Source of the DNA: Lachnospiraceae bacterium
GTDB taxonomy: Bacteria; Bacillota; Clostridia; Lachnospirales; Lachnospiraceae
Direction: 5' to 3'
NCBI GenBank assembly: GCA_017540265.1
Contig: JAFYBJ010000063.1
Location: 1 to 43,406 of the forward strand
Length of the DNA: 43,406 nt
Shown: positions 8,409 to 16,454 of the stretch, one piece after another
Position numbering within the stretch: the stretch's first letter is position 1
How the letters are laid out: each line of letters starts with the position of its first letter
Translations under genes and position numbers: made by a program
Notes under the pieces: generated by a model
Told to the model about the DNA's origin: nothing
The model's database searches: none
Seen by the model: the letters and a program-made list of their open reading frames with translations, nothing else

Positions 8409-9164
8409 TCACAGTCTTCTTAAGCTCGCTCTGACGGCCCAGGATATGAAGCATGCCACGCTCTTAAAAAACGGCAGTCCTTCCTGCACCCGGTAGAGAT
8501 ACCATATACGTTTCACTGCCTCTATCTTGTTCGAAGAAAGGCTCTCCCCTGCCCTCCTGTAAAGCACCAGACTCTTATCCAGTCCAAAAGCAGTAACGCC
8601 GCTTCCGAGTATCTTCCACCAGCATGCCGTATCCTCGCTCTTTATATATGGCATCTTTACATGATCCTTTGACAGCTTTTCCATATCAAACATGACAGTT
8701 GATGTGAATATCACCGTCCTTGACAGGGCATGTTCGTAATCCAGCATTTCCGGAACCCGAACATATCTCCCGGTACCCTTTCCGTTCTTATCTGCAAATT
8801 CATATGCGGTGAAAACAAAGGCCGCATCTTTTTTTCTTAAAAAATCAAGCTCTTCTTCAAGCTTTTCCGGCAGCCATATATCATCCGCATCCAGGAAACA
8901 CAGATATCTTCCTTTTGAGGAGGCGCTGCCCAGATTTCTTGCATATGCCGCTCCATGGGTTCCGTGATTTATTATCACCCTTATGCGTTCATCTGTTTTT
9001 TCAAGCCGCTTCATTATCTCCAGACTGCCATCCGAAGATGCATCTTCAACCAGCAAAAGCTCGAAATCTCCTTCAGTCTGTGCAAGTACCGAAGCTACTG
9101 TTTCCTCAATGAACGGAGCCGCATTATGCACCGGCACCACCACACTTATAAGAGGCTCATTCAT
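8409..9164 (-). CDS. GT2-family glycosyltransferase
   Basis: A 251-residue GT-A enzyme starting MNEPLISVVVPVHNAAPFIE. It has the full GT2 set: LLVEDASSDGS (about 39-49), the DxD metal site LCFLDADDIW (about 87-96), and SEDTACWWKIL near the catalytic base. I choose the ATG at 9164 over one 24 bases upstream because the conserved strand begins there, a GGGATGGTGAGG stretch precedes it, and it starts 4 bases after the stop of the preceding gene. It presumably adds one sugar to the lipid-linked repeat unit; donor and acceptor are unknown. Confidence 0.87.
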   Translation of the reverse strand: MNEPLISVVVPVHNAAPFIEETVASVLAQTEGDFELLLVEDASSDGSLEIMKRLEKTDERIRVIINHGTHGAAYARNLGSASSKGRYLCFLDADDIWLPEKLEEELDFLRKKDAAFVFTAYEFADKNGKGTGRYVRVPEMLDYEHALSRTVIFTSTVMFDMEKLSKDHVKMPYIKSEDTACWWKILGSGVTAFGLDKSLVLYRRAGESLSSNKIEAVKRIWYLYRVQEGLPFFKSVACFISWAVRASLRRL

Positions 9165-9168
9165 TTCC

Positions 9169-9654
9169 TCACCATCCCATATAATCAATAAAACCGTAAG
9201 AAGCAGAACCGGCGGCCGCCCTCATCTTTACAGGATCAAAGCCCGAAGCACCCGCAAGGAATATCAGAAACACAAGTGACAGCGTCAGAAGAAAAGCCTC
9301 CTTTTTTTCACTTGCCGCAGTATAGCTTCCTGCCGTCACCGTAAGCAGTGCGGGAAGTAAAGGCAGCAGCCAGGCGTATACGACATTCTTTGCAAATTCG
9401 GAAGCAAAACGTTTTGCCGAAATATCCGCTAACGGTGTAAGAATAAATATAAAACTTAACATTGCGCATGAAAAAAGAAAGGAGATCGCTCTTCGTCCCG
9501 CATTTCTTCGTTCCGTAAGAGATTCCCTTGTATCGGAGCTTACAAAAAACCATATTGCCGCAAGACAGACCAGATATATTCCCGCAAAGCCCGCAGTCGG
9601 AAAAGCGGACTCAAAATTATTTCTTATCATGTCAAGCATATCCGTCATGTTCAT
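9169..9654 (-). CDS. Small membrane protein of the polysaccharide operon
   Basis: A 161-residue protein with about four hydrophobic segments (roughly 20-38, 54-73, 88-110, 120-138) and a charged linker containing DTRESLTERRNAGRR. I do not recognise a family. The start codon directly follows the stop of the preceding membrane protein (TAAATG), so the two are very likely translated together. They may form a pair acting in export or modification of the polysaccharide, or be parts of one split polytopic protein. Function unknown. Confidence 0.65.
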   Translation of the reverse strand: MNMTDMLDMIRNNFESAFPTAGFAGIYLVCLAAIWFFVSSDTRESLTERRNAGRRAISFLFSCAMLSFIFILTPLADISAKRFASEFAKNVVYAWLLPLLPALLTVTAGSYTAASEKKEAFLLTLSLVFLIFLAGASGFDPVKMRAAAGSASYGFIDYMGW

Positions 9655-10620
9655 TTAAGACTGCCCCCTTCCGGAAAACAGCTTCTTTATCCTCCTGCCA
9701 CCGGTCACAAGCAGACAGCAGATCATCTGGAATACCATTATGGCAAGGCCGCTCTTTCCCGAAGCAAAAAAACCTGCTACCGGAAAAAATACGCCGTATA
9801 TACCGCTTAAGATCAGCTTTTCCTTAGGAACATCGCAAAATCCGAATATAAGAAGAGGTACAAGAACCGCAAATATGAGATTCTCCGGCTCATACCCTTT
9901 AAAGAGCAGGTCGTAAAACAGTCCTCCTCCCGCAAGGGCCCCGCTGACATTCGCTATAAAAGGCAGCTGCATCACAAGCCCCCTTACTCTCGGATTGCCA
10001 TCCGATATAAGGCATACCCATAAAATGCACACCATATACTCAAGCGTGATCATCACAGGCGGCATCACGATACCAAGTATCTCCTGCACCCCAAGATCTG
10101 TCATAAGTGCAAGAAAAGCCACAAATGCGGAATATCCGTCATGATATTTAAGTGCAGGCAAGGATCTTCCGTCATAAAAACTTTTCAGTATATATGACGA
10201 GCTGTCCGTAAAATCCGAGCCGGTAAGCACAGCACCGTTCATTGTCACAAATATGATCTGAATGAAAAACAGGATGATCGCGGGAATAAAGGTATTGCTG
10301 AATTCCGAATCCGAAAGCCATATTTTCCCCTCTCTCTTCCTGTAACTCAAAAAAACAGAAGCAAGCGTTATGATCGCAAGCATCACTGCAAATATGCGGG
10401 ATATGGTTCCCAGGGAAAGCTTCGTAAAACTCCCGGCTGCATAGAGAAGCTCCCACAAAAAAAAGCAGGCAAGCATGCCTTTTAAGCATGCCGTCCCTGC
10501 ATTCTTAAATATATCCTGTTTAACGCGCCTGCGTTCCTTTTCTCCCGCAAGCAGCTCAATAAGCCTGCCCGTCAGGTAGAATTCTGCAAGTATGAACAGC
10601 GGGAGAAAAAGCATCTTCAC
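9655..10620 (-). CDS. Polytopic membrane protein, possible DUF6077-like
   Basis: A 321-residue protein with about 8-9 membrane segments. Between the third and fourth segments lies a short exposed stretch [18 protein letters not shown] followed by [17 protein letters not shown]. This acidic, small-residue loop resembles those in uncharacterised polytopic proteins of Gram-positive sugar clusters (I think DUF6077, not verified) and loosely the catalytic loops of GT-C enzymes. The ATG overlaps the GDP-fucose synthase stop by 4 bases. The cluster has no obvious Wzx flippase or second Wzy, so a flippase, GT-C transferase or modification role are all possible. I cannot choose among them. Confidence 0.55.
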   Translation of the reverse strand: MKMLFLPLFILAEFYLTGRLIELLAGEKERRRVKQDIFKNAGTACLKGMLACFFLWELLYAAGSFTKLSLGTISRIFAVMLAIITLASVFLSYRKREGKIWLSDSEFSNTFIPAIILFFIQIIFVTMNGAVLTGSDFTDSSSYILKSFYDGRSLPALKYHDGYSAFVAFLALMTDLGVQEILGIVMPPVMITLEYMVCILWVCLISDGNPRVRGLVMQLPFIANVSGALAGGGLFYDLLFKGYEPENLIFAVLVPLLIFGFCDVPKEKLILSGIYGVFFPVAGFFASGKSGLAIMVFQMICCLLVTGGRRIKKLFSGRGQS

Positions 10621-11573
10621 ATACCCCTGGCCTGCGTATAATTCTCTTTAAACCAGTCGTATGCAAGCTTCACGCCCTCTTCAAGATCAATCTTTGCCGT
10701 AAAGCCTAAGGAATTCAATTTGGATACATCCGTAAGTTTTCTGGGTGTACCGTCGGGCATATCACTATTCCATACGATCTCGCCTTCATAACCTACTGTC
10801 TTCTTTATAAGATCAGCCAGTTCCTTTATTGTAAGCTCTTTGCCTGTACCTATGTTCACATGTTCCTCTCCGTCATAATTCTCAAGAATGAATACACAGG
10901 CATCCGCCATATCATCAACATAAAGGAATTCACGAAGAGGTGTTCCCGTACCCCAGAGCTCAACAGAAGGTGCTCCCGACACTTTTGCCTCATGGAACTT
11001 CCTTATCATGGCAGGAAGCACGTGGCTGCCTTTTAATTCATAATTATCATAAGGTCCGTAAAGATTGGTAGGCATGCAGCTGATAAAATTATCTCCATAC
11101 TGACGCTTGAAGTATCTGCACATGAGAAGACCCGATATCTTTGCTATTGCATATCCTTCATTTGTGGGTTCAAGAGGTCCCGTAAGAAGCGCCGATTCCG
11201 GTATGGGCTGAGGCGCCATCTTGGGATATATGCAGGTACTTCCCAGGAAAAGAAGCTTTTTTACATGAAAATCATGGCAGGCTTTTATCACATTGCACTG
11301 TATTTCCATATTCTCATATGCAAAATCCGCAGGGGCCTGATTATTTGCATTTATACCGCCCACTTTCGCTGCAGCTAACACCACAACATCAGGTCTTTCG
11401 GTTTCAATGAACTTTCTGACAGCTGCCTGATCCTTAAGATCCAACTCACTATGGGTGCGGCCTATGATATTCTCATAACCCTGTCTTTTAAGGCTGCGTA
11501 CTATCGCGCTGCCCACAAGCCCTCTGTGTCCGGCCACATATATCTTATCCTGCAATGCGATCTGCTTATTCAT
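10617..11573 (-). CDS. fcl: GDP-L-fucose synthase
   Basis: A 318-residue short-chain dehydrogenase that epimerises and reduces GDP-4-keto-6-deoxymannose to GDP-L-fucose with NADPH. The cofactor motif is [13 protein letters not shown] (about 14-26 in this numbering). The catalytic Ser is in [10 protein letters not shown] and the Tyr/Lys pair in EGYAIAK. The start at 11573 is preceded by AAGGAG 7 bases away; the frame continues 27 bases upstream but without a site. It is the first gene of the polysaccharide operon, so the polymer probably contains fucose. The partner enzyme GDP-mannose dehydratase (gmd) is absent from the window and must be elsewhere. Confidence 0.93.
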   Translation of the reverse strand: MNKQIALQDKIYVAGHRGLVGSAIVRSLKRQGYENIIGRTHSELDLKDQAAVRKFIETERPDVVVLAAAKVGGINANNQAPADFAYENMEIQCNVIKACHDFHVKKLLFLGSTCIYPKMAPQPIPESALLTGPLEPTNEGYAIAKISGLLMCRYFKRQYGDNFISCMPTNLYGPYDNYELKGSHVLPAMIRKFHEAKVSGAPSVELWGTGTPLREFLYVDDMADACVFILENYDGEEHVNIGTGKELTIKELADLIKKTVGYEGEIVWNSDMPDGTPRKLTDVSKLNSLGFTAKIDLEEGVKLAYDWFKENYTQARGM

Positions 11574-11599
11574 TTTAAATCTCCTTAAGGCTGCTGCCA

Positions 11600-11628
11600 T
11601 TGTTTTTTTTTCACTTAGCTTTTATAAT
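11600..11628 (+). promoter_or_regulatory. Candidate promoter of the PAP2-like gene
   Basis: TTGTTT (11600-11605), 17 bases, TATAAT (11623-11628) on the plus strand, about 40 bases upstream of the start at 11668. The -10 is perfect and the -35 partial. Confidence 0.5.
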
Positions 11629-11653
11629 ATTACATCGTTGATCATTAATGCAA
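11624..11653 (-). promoter_or_regulatory. Candidate promoter of the polysaccharide operon
   Basis: Minus strand TTGCAT (11653-11648), an 18-base spacer and TATTAT (11629-11624) are directed at fcl. The -10 hexamer covers almost the same bases as the -10 of the divergent gene on the plus strand. The match is moderate, and no other promoter is seen between fcl and its divergent neighbour. Confidence 0.4.
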
Positions 11654-11667
11654 GTGAAAGGCTTTTT

Positions 11668-12129
11668 ATGGATACTTTTTACGAACTCATAAATAACCCC
11701 GTACTCGTGTCCACCGTCAGTGGATGGTTCGTGGCACAGATACTCAAGACCATACTTCACACGCTGGTTACAAAAAAATTTGATGCCGAGCGTCTTGTAG
11801 GTACAGGCGGCATGCCCAGTTCCCATTCTGCCACTGTCTGCGGGCTTGTCACTGCAGTAGTGATAACGGAAGGTGTGTCCTCCACCGACTTTGCCCTCTC
11901 TTTTGCCTTCGCCATGATCGTAATGTACGATGCCCTCGGCATACGCCGTCAGGCAGGTGAACAGGCAAAGATCCTTAATGAGATGATAACCATCTTCGCA
12001 AAGACCAATTCAAATATCACTCCCGAAGACAGATTGAAGGAATTCGTAGGACATACCCCTCTTCAGGTCATCGCAGGTGCCGTACTCGGTATCATCATGG
12101 GCATCATCTCCTGCAACGCACTTATGTGA
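11668..12129 (+). CDS. Divergent PAP2-family membrane protein (DUF212)
   Basis: A 153-residue integral membrane protein of the divergent PAP2 family, related to acid phosphatases that act on lipid phosphates. The family marker GTGGMPSSHSATV (about 46-58) matches the PSGH-like phosphatase motif. Further conserved stretches are MYDALGIRRQAGEQA and VGHTPLQVIAGAVLGI. Members are suspected to handle undecaprenyl or other lipid phosphates but have no firm role. I choose the ATG at 11668, with AAAGG 7 bases upstream, over an earlier in-frame ATG at 11638 that lacks a site. It is transcribed divergently from the polysaccharide operon, with which it may share lipid-carrier recycling. Confidence 0.85.
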   Translation: MDTFYELINNPVLVSTVSGWFVAQILKTILHTLVTKKFDAERLVGTGGMPSSHSATVCGLVTAVVITEGVSSTDFALSFAFAMIVMYDALGIRRQAGEQAKILNEMITIFAKTNSNITPEDRLKEFVGHTPLQVIAGAVLGIIMGIISCNALM

Positions 12130-12146
12130 GGGCTAAACATTCTTAC

Positions 12147-13016
12147 TTAAGCCAATCTGCCTTCTTCTTTAAGGTACTCTCTTATCGCATCATGCCAGTC
12201 CGCAAAACGTATATCGGTTCCCACTCTGAACATATAATTATCGAGAGCGGAATATGCCGGGCGTGATGCAGATTCCGGGAAGCGTCTCTTATACTCCTCG
12301 GAACTTATACGCTCCACTTCAGTCTTTAATCCGGAAAGCCTGAATATCTCTTCCGTAAAATCAGCCCAGCTGCATATACCCTCGCAGGTGGCATGGTAAA
12401 TGCCGTATTCCCTTGCAGGTAAAAGCCTGTGTATGGCCCTTGCAAGCTCTGCAGCAGATGTGGGGTTGCCAAGCTGGTCATCCACAACGCTCACCCTGTC
12501 ATGATTTTCGGCTATTGAAAGCATGGTCCTGACAAAATTCTTTCCGTCTCCGTAAAGCCACGCCGTACGGAGTATGAACCACTTGTCCGAAAAATCCCTT
12601 GTGAATCTCTCACCGGCAAGCTTCGTGCGTCCGTAAGCACTTACCGGAGCAGGTTCATCAGTTTCCCTGTAAGGCCTCTTCCCGTCGCCCGGAAAAACAT
12701 AATCCGTTGATATATGAACGAACTTTGCACCCGTTTCCGATGCGGCACAGGCAAGGTTTCTGGGACCCAGCGCATTTATCTTCATGGCCGTTTCCTCATT
12801 CTTCTCGCAGCCGTCCACGTTGGTATAGGCCGCACAATTCACCACGGCATAAGGTTTTATGTCCTGCATATATTTAAGGACAGCCTCTGCATCCGTTATA
12901 TCAAGCACATCCACATCTGTACCCACATATTCGTAGGTGCTGTCCGAAGCCAGTTCTTTTGAAAGAGCTCTTCCGAGCTGACCGTTGCAGCCGGTCACAA
13001 CAATCTTTTCCGACAT
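12147..13016 (-). CDS. rfbD: dTDP-4-dehydrorhamnose reductase
   Basis: A 289-residue SDR-type enzyme making dTDP-L-rhamnose from dTDP-4-keto-L-rhamnose with NAD(P)H. Seen motifs are GCNGQLGRAL near the N-terminus, ISTDYVFPGDG, and the YGRTKLAGE Tyr/Lys pair, followed by ILRTAWLYG. The ATG at 13016 has GGAGGT 4-5 bases upstream and sits 1 base after the leuA stop, favouring it over an in-frame start 18 bases upstream. The partner genes rfbA, rfbB and rfbC are not in the window. It is convergent with the PAP2-like gene, with only 17 bases between stops. Product likely feeds cell-surface rhamnose polymers. Confidence 0.92.
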   Translation of the reverse strand: MSEKIVVTGCNGQLGRALSKELASDSTYEYVGTDVDVLDITDAEAVLKYMQDIKPYAVVNCAAYTNVDGCEKNEETAMKINALGPRNLACAASETGAKFVHISTDYVFPGDGKRPYRETDEPAPVSAYGRTKLAGERFTRDFSDKWFILRTAWLYGDGKNFVRTMLSIAENHDRVSVVDDQLGNPTSAAELARAIHRLLPAREYGIYHATCEGICSWADFTEEIFRLSGLKTEVERISSEEYKRRFPESASRPAYSALDNYMFRVGTDIRFADWHDAIREYLKEEGRLA

Positions 13017-13017
13017 A

Positions 13018-14694
13018 TCAACCTCCGAGACCAAGCCTGTTAAATGCAGAGAATATCGCTCTTACGGAAGCTCTTGTTATATTTGAGCTCACACCTACTC
13101 CGTATGTAGCCTTTCCCGTGTCATTATCAAGAAGATGTATGTAAGCAGCCGCCTGCGAATTGGAACCGGCCTGCATTGCATGCTCCTCATAGTCAAGTAT
13201 CTTTATCTTCCTGCCGAAGGATTCGGTAAGTCCCCTCTGTACGGCATCTATGGGACCGTTGCCCACAGCATCGAAACTCTTCTCCTTTCCGTGATCCGTA
13301 TACATGAGACGCACCTTTGTATCAAACTCGCTGTCAGTCTCACCAGACAGATCCTCAACCTTGAGTTTTCTGAAGTGGATGGGCTCTTTTTTGTTAAGAT
13401 ACTCTTCCCTGAATTTCTCCATGATCACATCCGGAGAAACTTCTCCCTTCTTTTCGGAAACCGCCTGTATCACATCGGCAAATTCCCTCTGCATACCCTT
13501 TGGAAGCTTGAATCCGAAATATGTATCCATGACAAAAGCAACTCCGCCCTTGCCCGACTGGGAATTGATACGTACAATGGGCTCGTATTCCCTTCCTATA
13601 TCCGAAGGATCTATCGGAAGATACGGAACCTCCCATATCTCGTTGTTCCTTTCCTTCATGGCATGCACACCCTTGTTTATCGCATCCTGATGTGAGCCCG
13701 AGAACGCAGTGAAAACAAGCTTTCCGGCATAGGGATGTCTGGGATGGATATCCATCTTGCAGCATCTGGTATAAAGCTCGGCAGCCTCATTTACATTATC
13801 AAGGGCAAGTCCGCAGTCTATTCCCTGGGAGAACATATTATAAGCAAGATTTACTATATCCACATTGCCGGTACGTTCACCGTTTCCGAAAAGCGTGCCT
13901 TCTATCCTGTCTGCGCCCGCAAGAAGTGCAAGCTCCGCAGTAGCCACGCCCGTACCCCTGTCATTATGGGGATGAACTGAAAGGATCACGCTGTCACGTC
14001 TCTTCATATTCTTCGACATGAACTCTATCCTGTCCGCAAATACATTGGGAGTCGTCATCTCCACGGTGGAAGGAAGGTTTATTATCATCTTGTGCTCGGG
14101 AGTGGGCCCCCATTCCTCTATCACCGCATTGCAGACTTCCAGCGCATAATCAAGCTCGGTGCCCGTAAAGCTTTCCGGTGAATACTCGAGTATGGTCTCG
14201 CCGTCATAAAGATGCATATTTCTCTTTACCATCCTTACGCCTTCTACGGCGATGTCTATAACTTCCTGCTTATTCGCATGGAATACCACATCTCTCTGAA
14301 GTGTGGAGGTTGAATTATAAATATGCATGATGAACTGCTTCGTTCCCTGCACAGTTTCGAAATTTCTCTTTATCTGCTCTTCCCTGCACTGCGCCAGCAC
14401 CTGAAGCTTTACATCATCGGGAAGGAGCTTTCTCTCGATAACCTGACGTATGAAGTCATATTCTATCTGGCTGGCTGCGGGAAATCCCACCTCGATCTCC
14501 TTAAAGCCGAGTTTTACAAGATAATTAAAGAATTCTATCTTCTCCGATACCACCATGGGATCTATGAGAGCCTGGTTTCCGTCACGCAGATCCACGCTGC
14601 ACCAGAGCGGTGCCTTTTCTATCTGAGCATCCGGCCATGTCCTCTCCGGATAAGGATCTACATGAACCCTTTTGTATTTCCTGTAATTGAGCAT
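13018..14694 (-). CDS. leuA: 2-isopropylmalate synthase (long, type 2)
   Basis: A 558-residue enzyme condensing 2-oxoisovalerate with acetyl-CoA, the first committed step of leucine synthesis. The TIM-barrel metal site is CSVDLRDGNQAL (about 33-44). Also visible are SVHPHNDRGTG (about 237-247, metal-binding His), GTLFGNGERTGN and a C-terminal regulatory domain (about 425-558) that binds leucine. The length and N-terminus (RTWPDAQIEKAPLW) match the mycobacterial-like type 2 group, longer than the common clostridial type. A GGAGG ribosome site lies 8 bases before the ATG. The rest of the leucine pathway (leuB, leuC, leuD) is not present here, and rfbD follows directly, an unusual pairing. Confidence 0.95.
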   Translation of the reverse strand: MLNYRKYKRVHVDPYPERTWPDAQIEKAPLWCSVDLRDGNQALIDPMVVSEKIEFFNYLVKLGFKEIEVGFPAASQIEYDFIRQVIERKLLPDDVKLQVLAQCREEQIKRNFETVQGTKQFIMHIYNSTSTLQRDVVFHANKQEVIDIAVEGVRMVKRNMHLYDGETILEYSPESFTGTELDYALEVCNAVIEEWGPTPEHKMIINLPSTVEMTTPNVFADRIEFMSKNMKRRDSVILSVHPHNDRGTGVATAELALLAGADRIEGTLFGNGERTGNVDIVNLAYNMFSQGIDCGLALDNVNEAAELYTRCCKMDIHPRHPYAGKLVFTAFSGSHQDAINKGVHAMKERNNEIWEVPYLPIDPSDIGREYEPIVRINSQSGKGGVAFVMDTYFGFKLPKGMQREFADVIQAVSEKKGEVSPDVIMEKFREEYLNKKEPIHFRKLKVEDLSGETDSEFDTKVRLMYTDHGKEKSFDAVGNGPIDAVQRGLTESFGRKIKILDYEEHAMQAGSNSQAAAYIHLLDNDTGKATYGVGVSSNITRASVRAIFSAFNRLGLGG

Positions 14695-14734
14695 TTTAAA
14701 ACCTCCGTATGAAACATTTATTTATAAAATTATG

Positions 14735-14760
14735 ACAGCCGATACACTGTATCGGCCGTC
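14735..14760 (-). terminator. Probable terminator between the Crh-like gene and leuA
   Basis: A near-perfect palindrome: core GCCGATACACTGTATCGGC at 14738-14756, extended by GAC/GTC arms with one mismatch. Read on the minus strand it lies 18 bases past the stop of the HPr-like gene and is followed by an AT-rich stretch (ATAATTTTATAA). It can form a strong stem with a very small loop, and could alternatively be an operator ahead of leuA. The U-run is interrupted, so termination may be partial. Confidence 0.5.
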
Positions 14761-14777
14761 GGGAAGATCATAACTTT

Positions 14778-15053
14778 TTACTGCACCTGAGGAATCTTAA
14801 AACCGCTTTCTATCACACCGGATAAGTGTTCAAGCGCTTCATTCTCGTCCTCGCCTTCACATGACAGCTCTATCTCATCGCCGGGACCCACGCAGGCGCC
14901 CAGCACACTTAGCACACTCTTTGCATTTGCCTTCACTCCGTTAAATTCAAGCGTTATGAAGGAATTGAATTTCATCGCTTCTCTGCATAAACTGCCCGCA
15001 GGCTGCATCTGAAGTCCCGATTCATTGATTATCTTTAGCTTCCTGCTTACCAT
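14778..15053 (-). CDS. HPr-like protein of the Crh type (Gln15, Ser46)
   Basis: A 91-residue HPr-fold protein. The active-site loop reads ESGLQMQPAG, so position 15 is Gln instead of the phosphorylatable His and position 17 is Gln instead of Arg. The regulatory site AKSVLSVL keeps Ser46 in exactly the standard position. This pattern, Gln15 with Ser46, is that of Bacillus Crh, which cannot carry PTS phosphate but is phosphorylated by HPr kinase and binds CcpA. A regulatory role in carbon control is therefore inferred; sugar transport is not. The start at 15053 is preceded by a G-rich site (GGGGGG) and the conserved fold begins at once. It lies 48 bases after glmM. Confidence 0.85.
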   Translation of the reverse strand: MVSRKLKIINESGLQMQPAGSLCREAMKFNSFITLEFNGVKANAKSVLSVLGACVGPGDEIELSCEGEDENEALEHLSGVIESGFKIPQVQ

Positions 15054-15101
15054 ATAACCCCCCGGACTGCAATAGTTATCTGATTTTAACACTTTTACGG
15101 C

Positions 15102-16448
15102 TTACAGGCAATCACCTATGAGAGCCGCCAGCTCCTTCGCATCCTTTTCTATGACGGCTTCATCCCTGCCTTCTATCATAACCCTTACTAAAGGCTCGGT
15201 TCCGGAAGGACGTATCAGTATCCTGCCTTCACCGGAATACTTCTTTTCAAGCTCCTCTATAGCCGCCTTTACTTCGGGCACTGACGTGATACTGTCTTTC
15301 CTGTCGTTGGGTACGGATACGTTAACAAGAGCCTGAGGCAGCATCTCCATTACTTCAGCCAGTTCCGATAAAGGCTTTTTACTTTCCTGCATTACTTTTA
15401 TCAGATGCAGCCCCGAAAGCAGACCGTCCCCTGTGGTATTCTCATCCAGGAAGATAACATGTCCCGACTGCTCCCCTCCAAGGCATCCGCCTTCTTCCTT
15501 CATGCTCTCAAGCACATATCTGTCGCCAACCTTTGTCTTCGAAAGTTTTATGCCATGCTTTCCTGCCATGAGTTCAAGGCCCAGATTACTCATGACGGTC
15601 ACGGTAAGAAGATCCTTCTTAAGAAGTCCTTTTTCTTTAAGATAAAGGGCATTTATGGCCATCATCCGGTCTCCGTTTACGATATTGCCCTTTTCATCCA
15701 CCGCAAGGCATCTGTCCGCATCACCGTCAAAAGCAAGACCTAATGCCGCGCCTTCCTCCTTTACCCTTTCACACAGTTCCTCCATATGGGTGGAACCACA
15801 GGAAAGATTTATATTCTTCCCGTCCGGAGAATCATGGAGCACGATAAGATCAGCTCCCAGTTTTTTAAGTGTCATGGGGGAGGTTCTGTAGGATGCTCCC
15901 TCCGCACAGTCTATCACTATCTTCATCCCGGAAAGATCCATGGGAACTGCCTCTGCGCAGTGATCGGAGTAATCTTCCGCCGCATTGTCCACACGCTTTA
16001 TGATACCGGTGGCATCACCCGCAGCCGGCTTCACATCTTTGAGATCATCCTTTATGAGAGCTTCTATCCTGTCCTCCACCGCATCCGGAAGCTTGAAACC
16101 TTCAGAGTCAAAAAACTTTATACCATTGAACTTTGCAGGATTGTGGGAAGCGGATATCACCACTCCCGCATCACATCCGTACTTCACCGTAAGATATGCT
16201 ATCGCAGGAGTGGGTACCACACCCGCATACATCACATCGGCGCCGATCGAACATATTCCCGCCATAAGAGCACTTGCCAGCATATCACCCGATATCCTGG
16301 TATCACAGCCTACAAGCACCACAGGCTTTTTCCCGGGAGCATCCGCCAGTACAAAAGCTCCGGCAGCCCCCAGCTTAAGCGCAAGGGACGCGCTAAGCTC
16401 TTCACCTGCAACACCTCTTACACCGTCGGTTCCAAACATTCTTGCCAT
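15102..16448 (-). CDS. glmM: Phosphoglucosamine mutase
   Basis: A 448-residue enzyme converting glucosamine-6-P to glucosamine-1-P for UDP-GlcNAc and peptidoglycan. The start MARMFGTDGVRGVAGEELSA is diagnostic. The active-site phosphoserine is in VISASHNPAKFNG (about 98-110), the Mg site in AFDGDADRC (about 239-247), the sugar-binding loop in GGEQSGHV and the phosphate-binding loop in IRPSGTEPLVRVMIEG. Length is normal. The ATG has GGAGG 11 bases upstream. It follows cdaR by 6 bases, reproducing the classic cdaA-cdaR-glmM operon of Firmicutes, in which GlmM also binds and inhibits CdaA, tying c-di-AMP levels to wall precursor supply. Confidence 0.97.
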   Translation of the reverse strand: MARMFGTDGVRGVAGEELSASLALKLGAAGAFVLADAPGKKPVVLVGCDTRISGDMLASALMAGICSIGADVMYAGVVPTPAIAYLTVKYGCDAGVVISASHNPAKFNGIKFFDSEGFKLPDAVEDRIEALIKDDLKDVKPAAGDATGIIKRVDNAAEDYSDHCAEAVPMDLSGMKIVIDCAEGASYRTSPMTLKKLGADLIVLHDSPDGKNINLSCGSTHMEELCERVKEEGAALGLAFDGDADRCLAVDEKGNIVNGDRMMAINALYLKEKGLLKKDLLTVTVMSNLGLELMAGKHGIKLSKTKVGDRYVLESMKEEGGCLGGEQSGHVIFLDENTTGDGLLSGLHLIKVMQESKKPLSELAEVMEMLPQALVNVSVPNDRKDSITSVPEVKAAIEELEKKYSGEGRILIRPSGTEPLVRVMIEGRDEAVIEKDAKELAALIGDCL

Positions 16449-16454
16449 GTTATC

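Noticed and set aside
14695-14777. T-box leader for leuA
   Set aside because: The region is only 83 bases, too short for a T-box, and lacks the conserved T-box sequence; the palindrome there is better explained as a terminator or operator.
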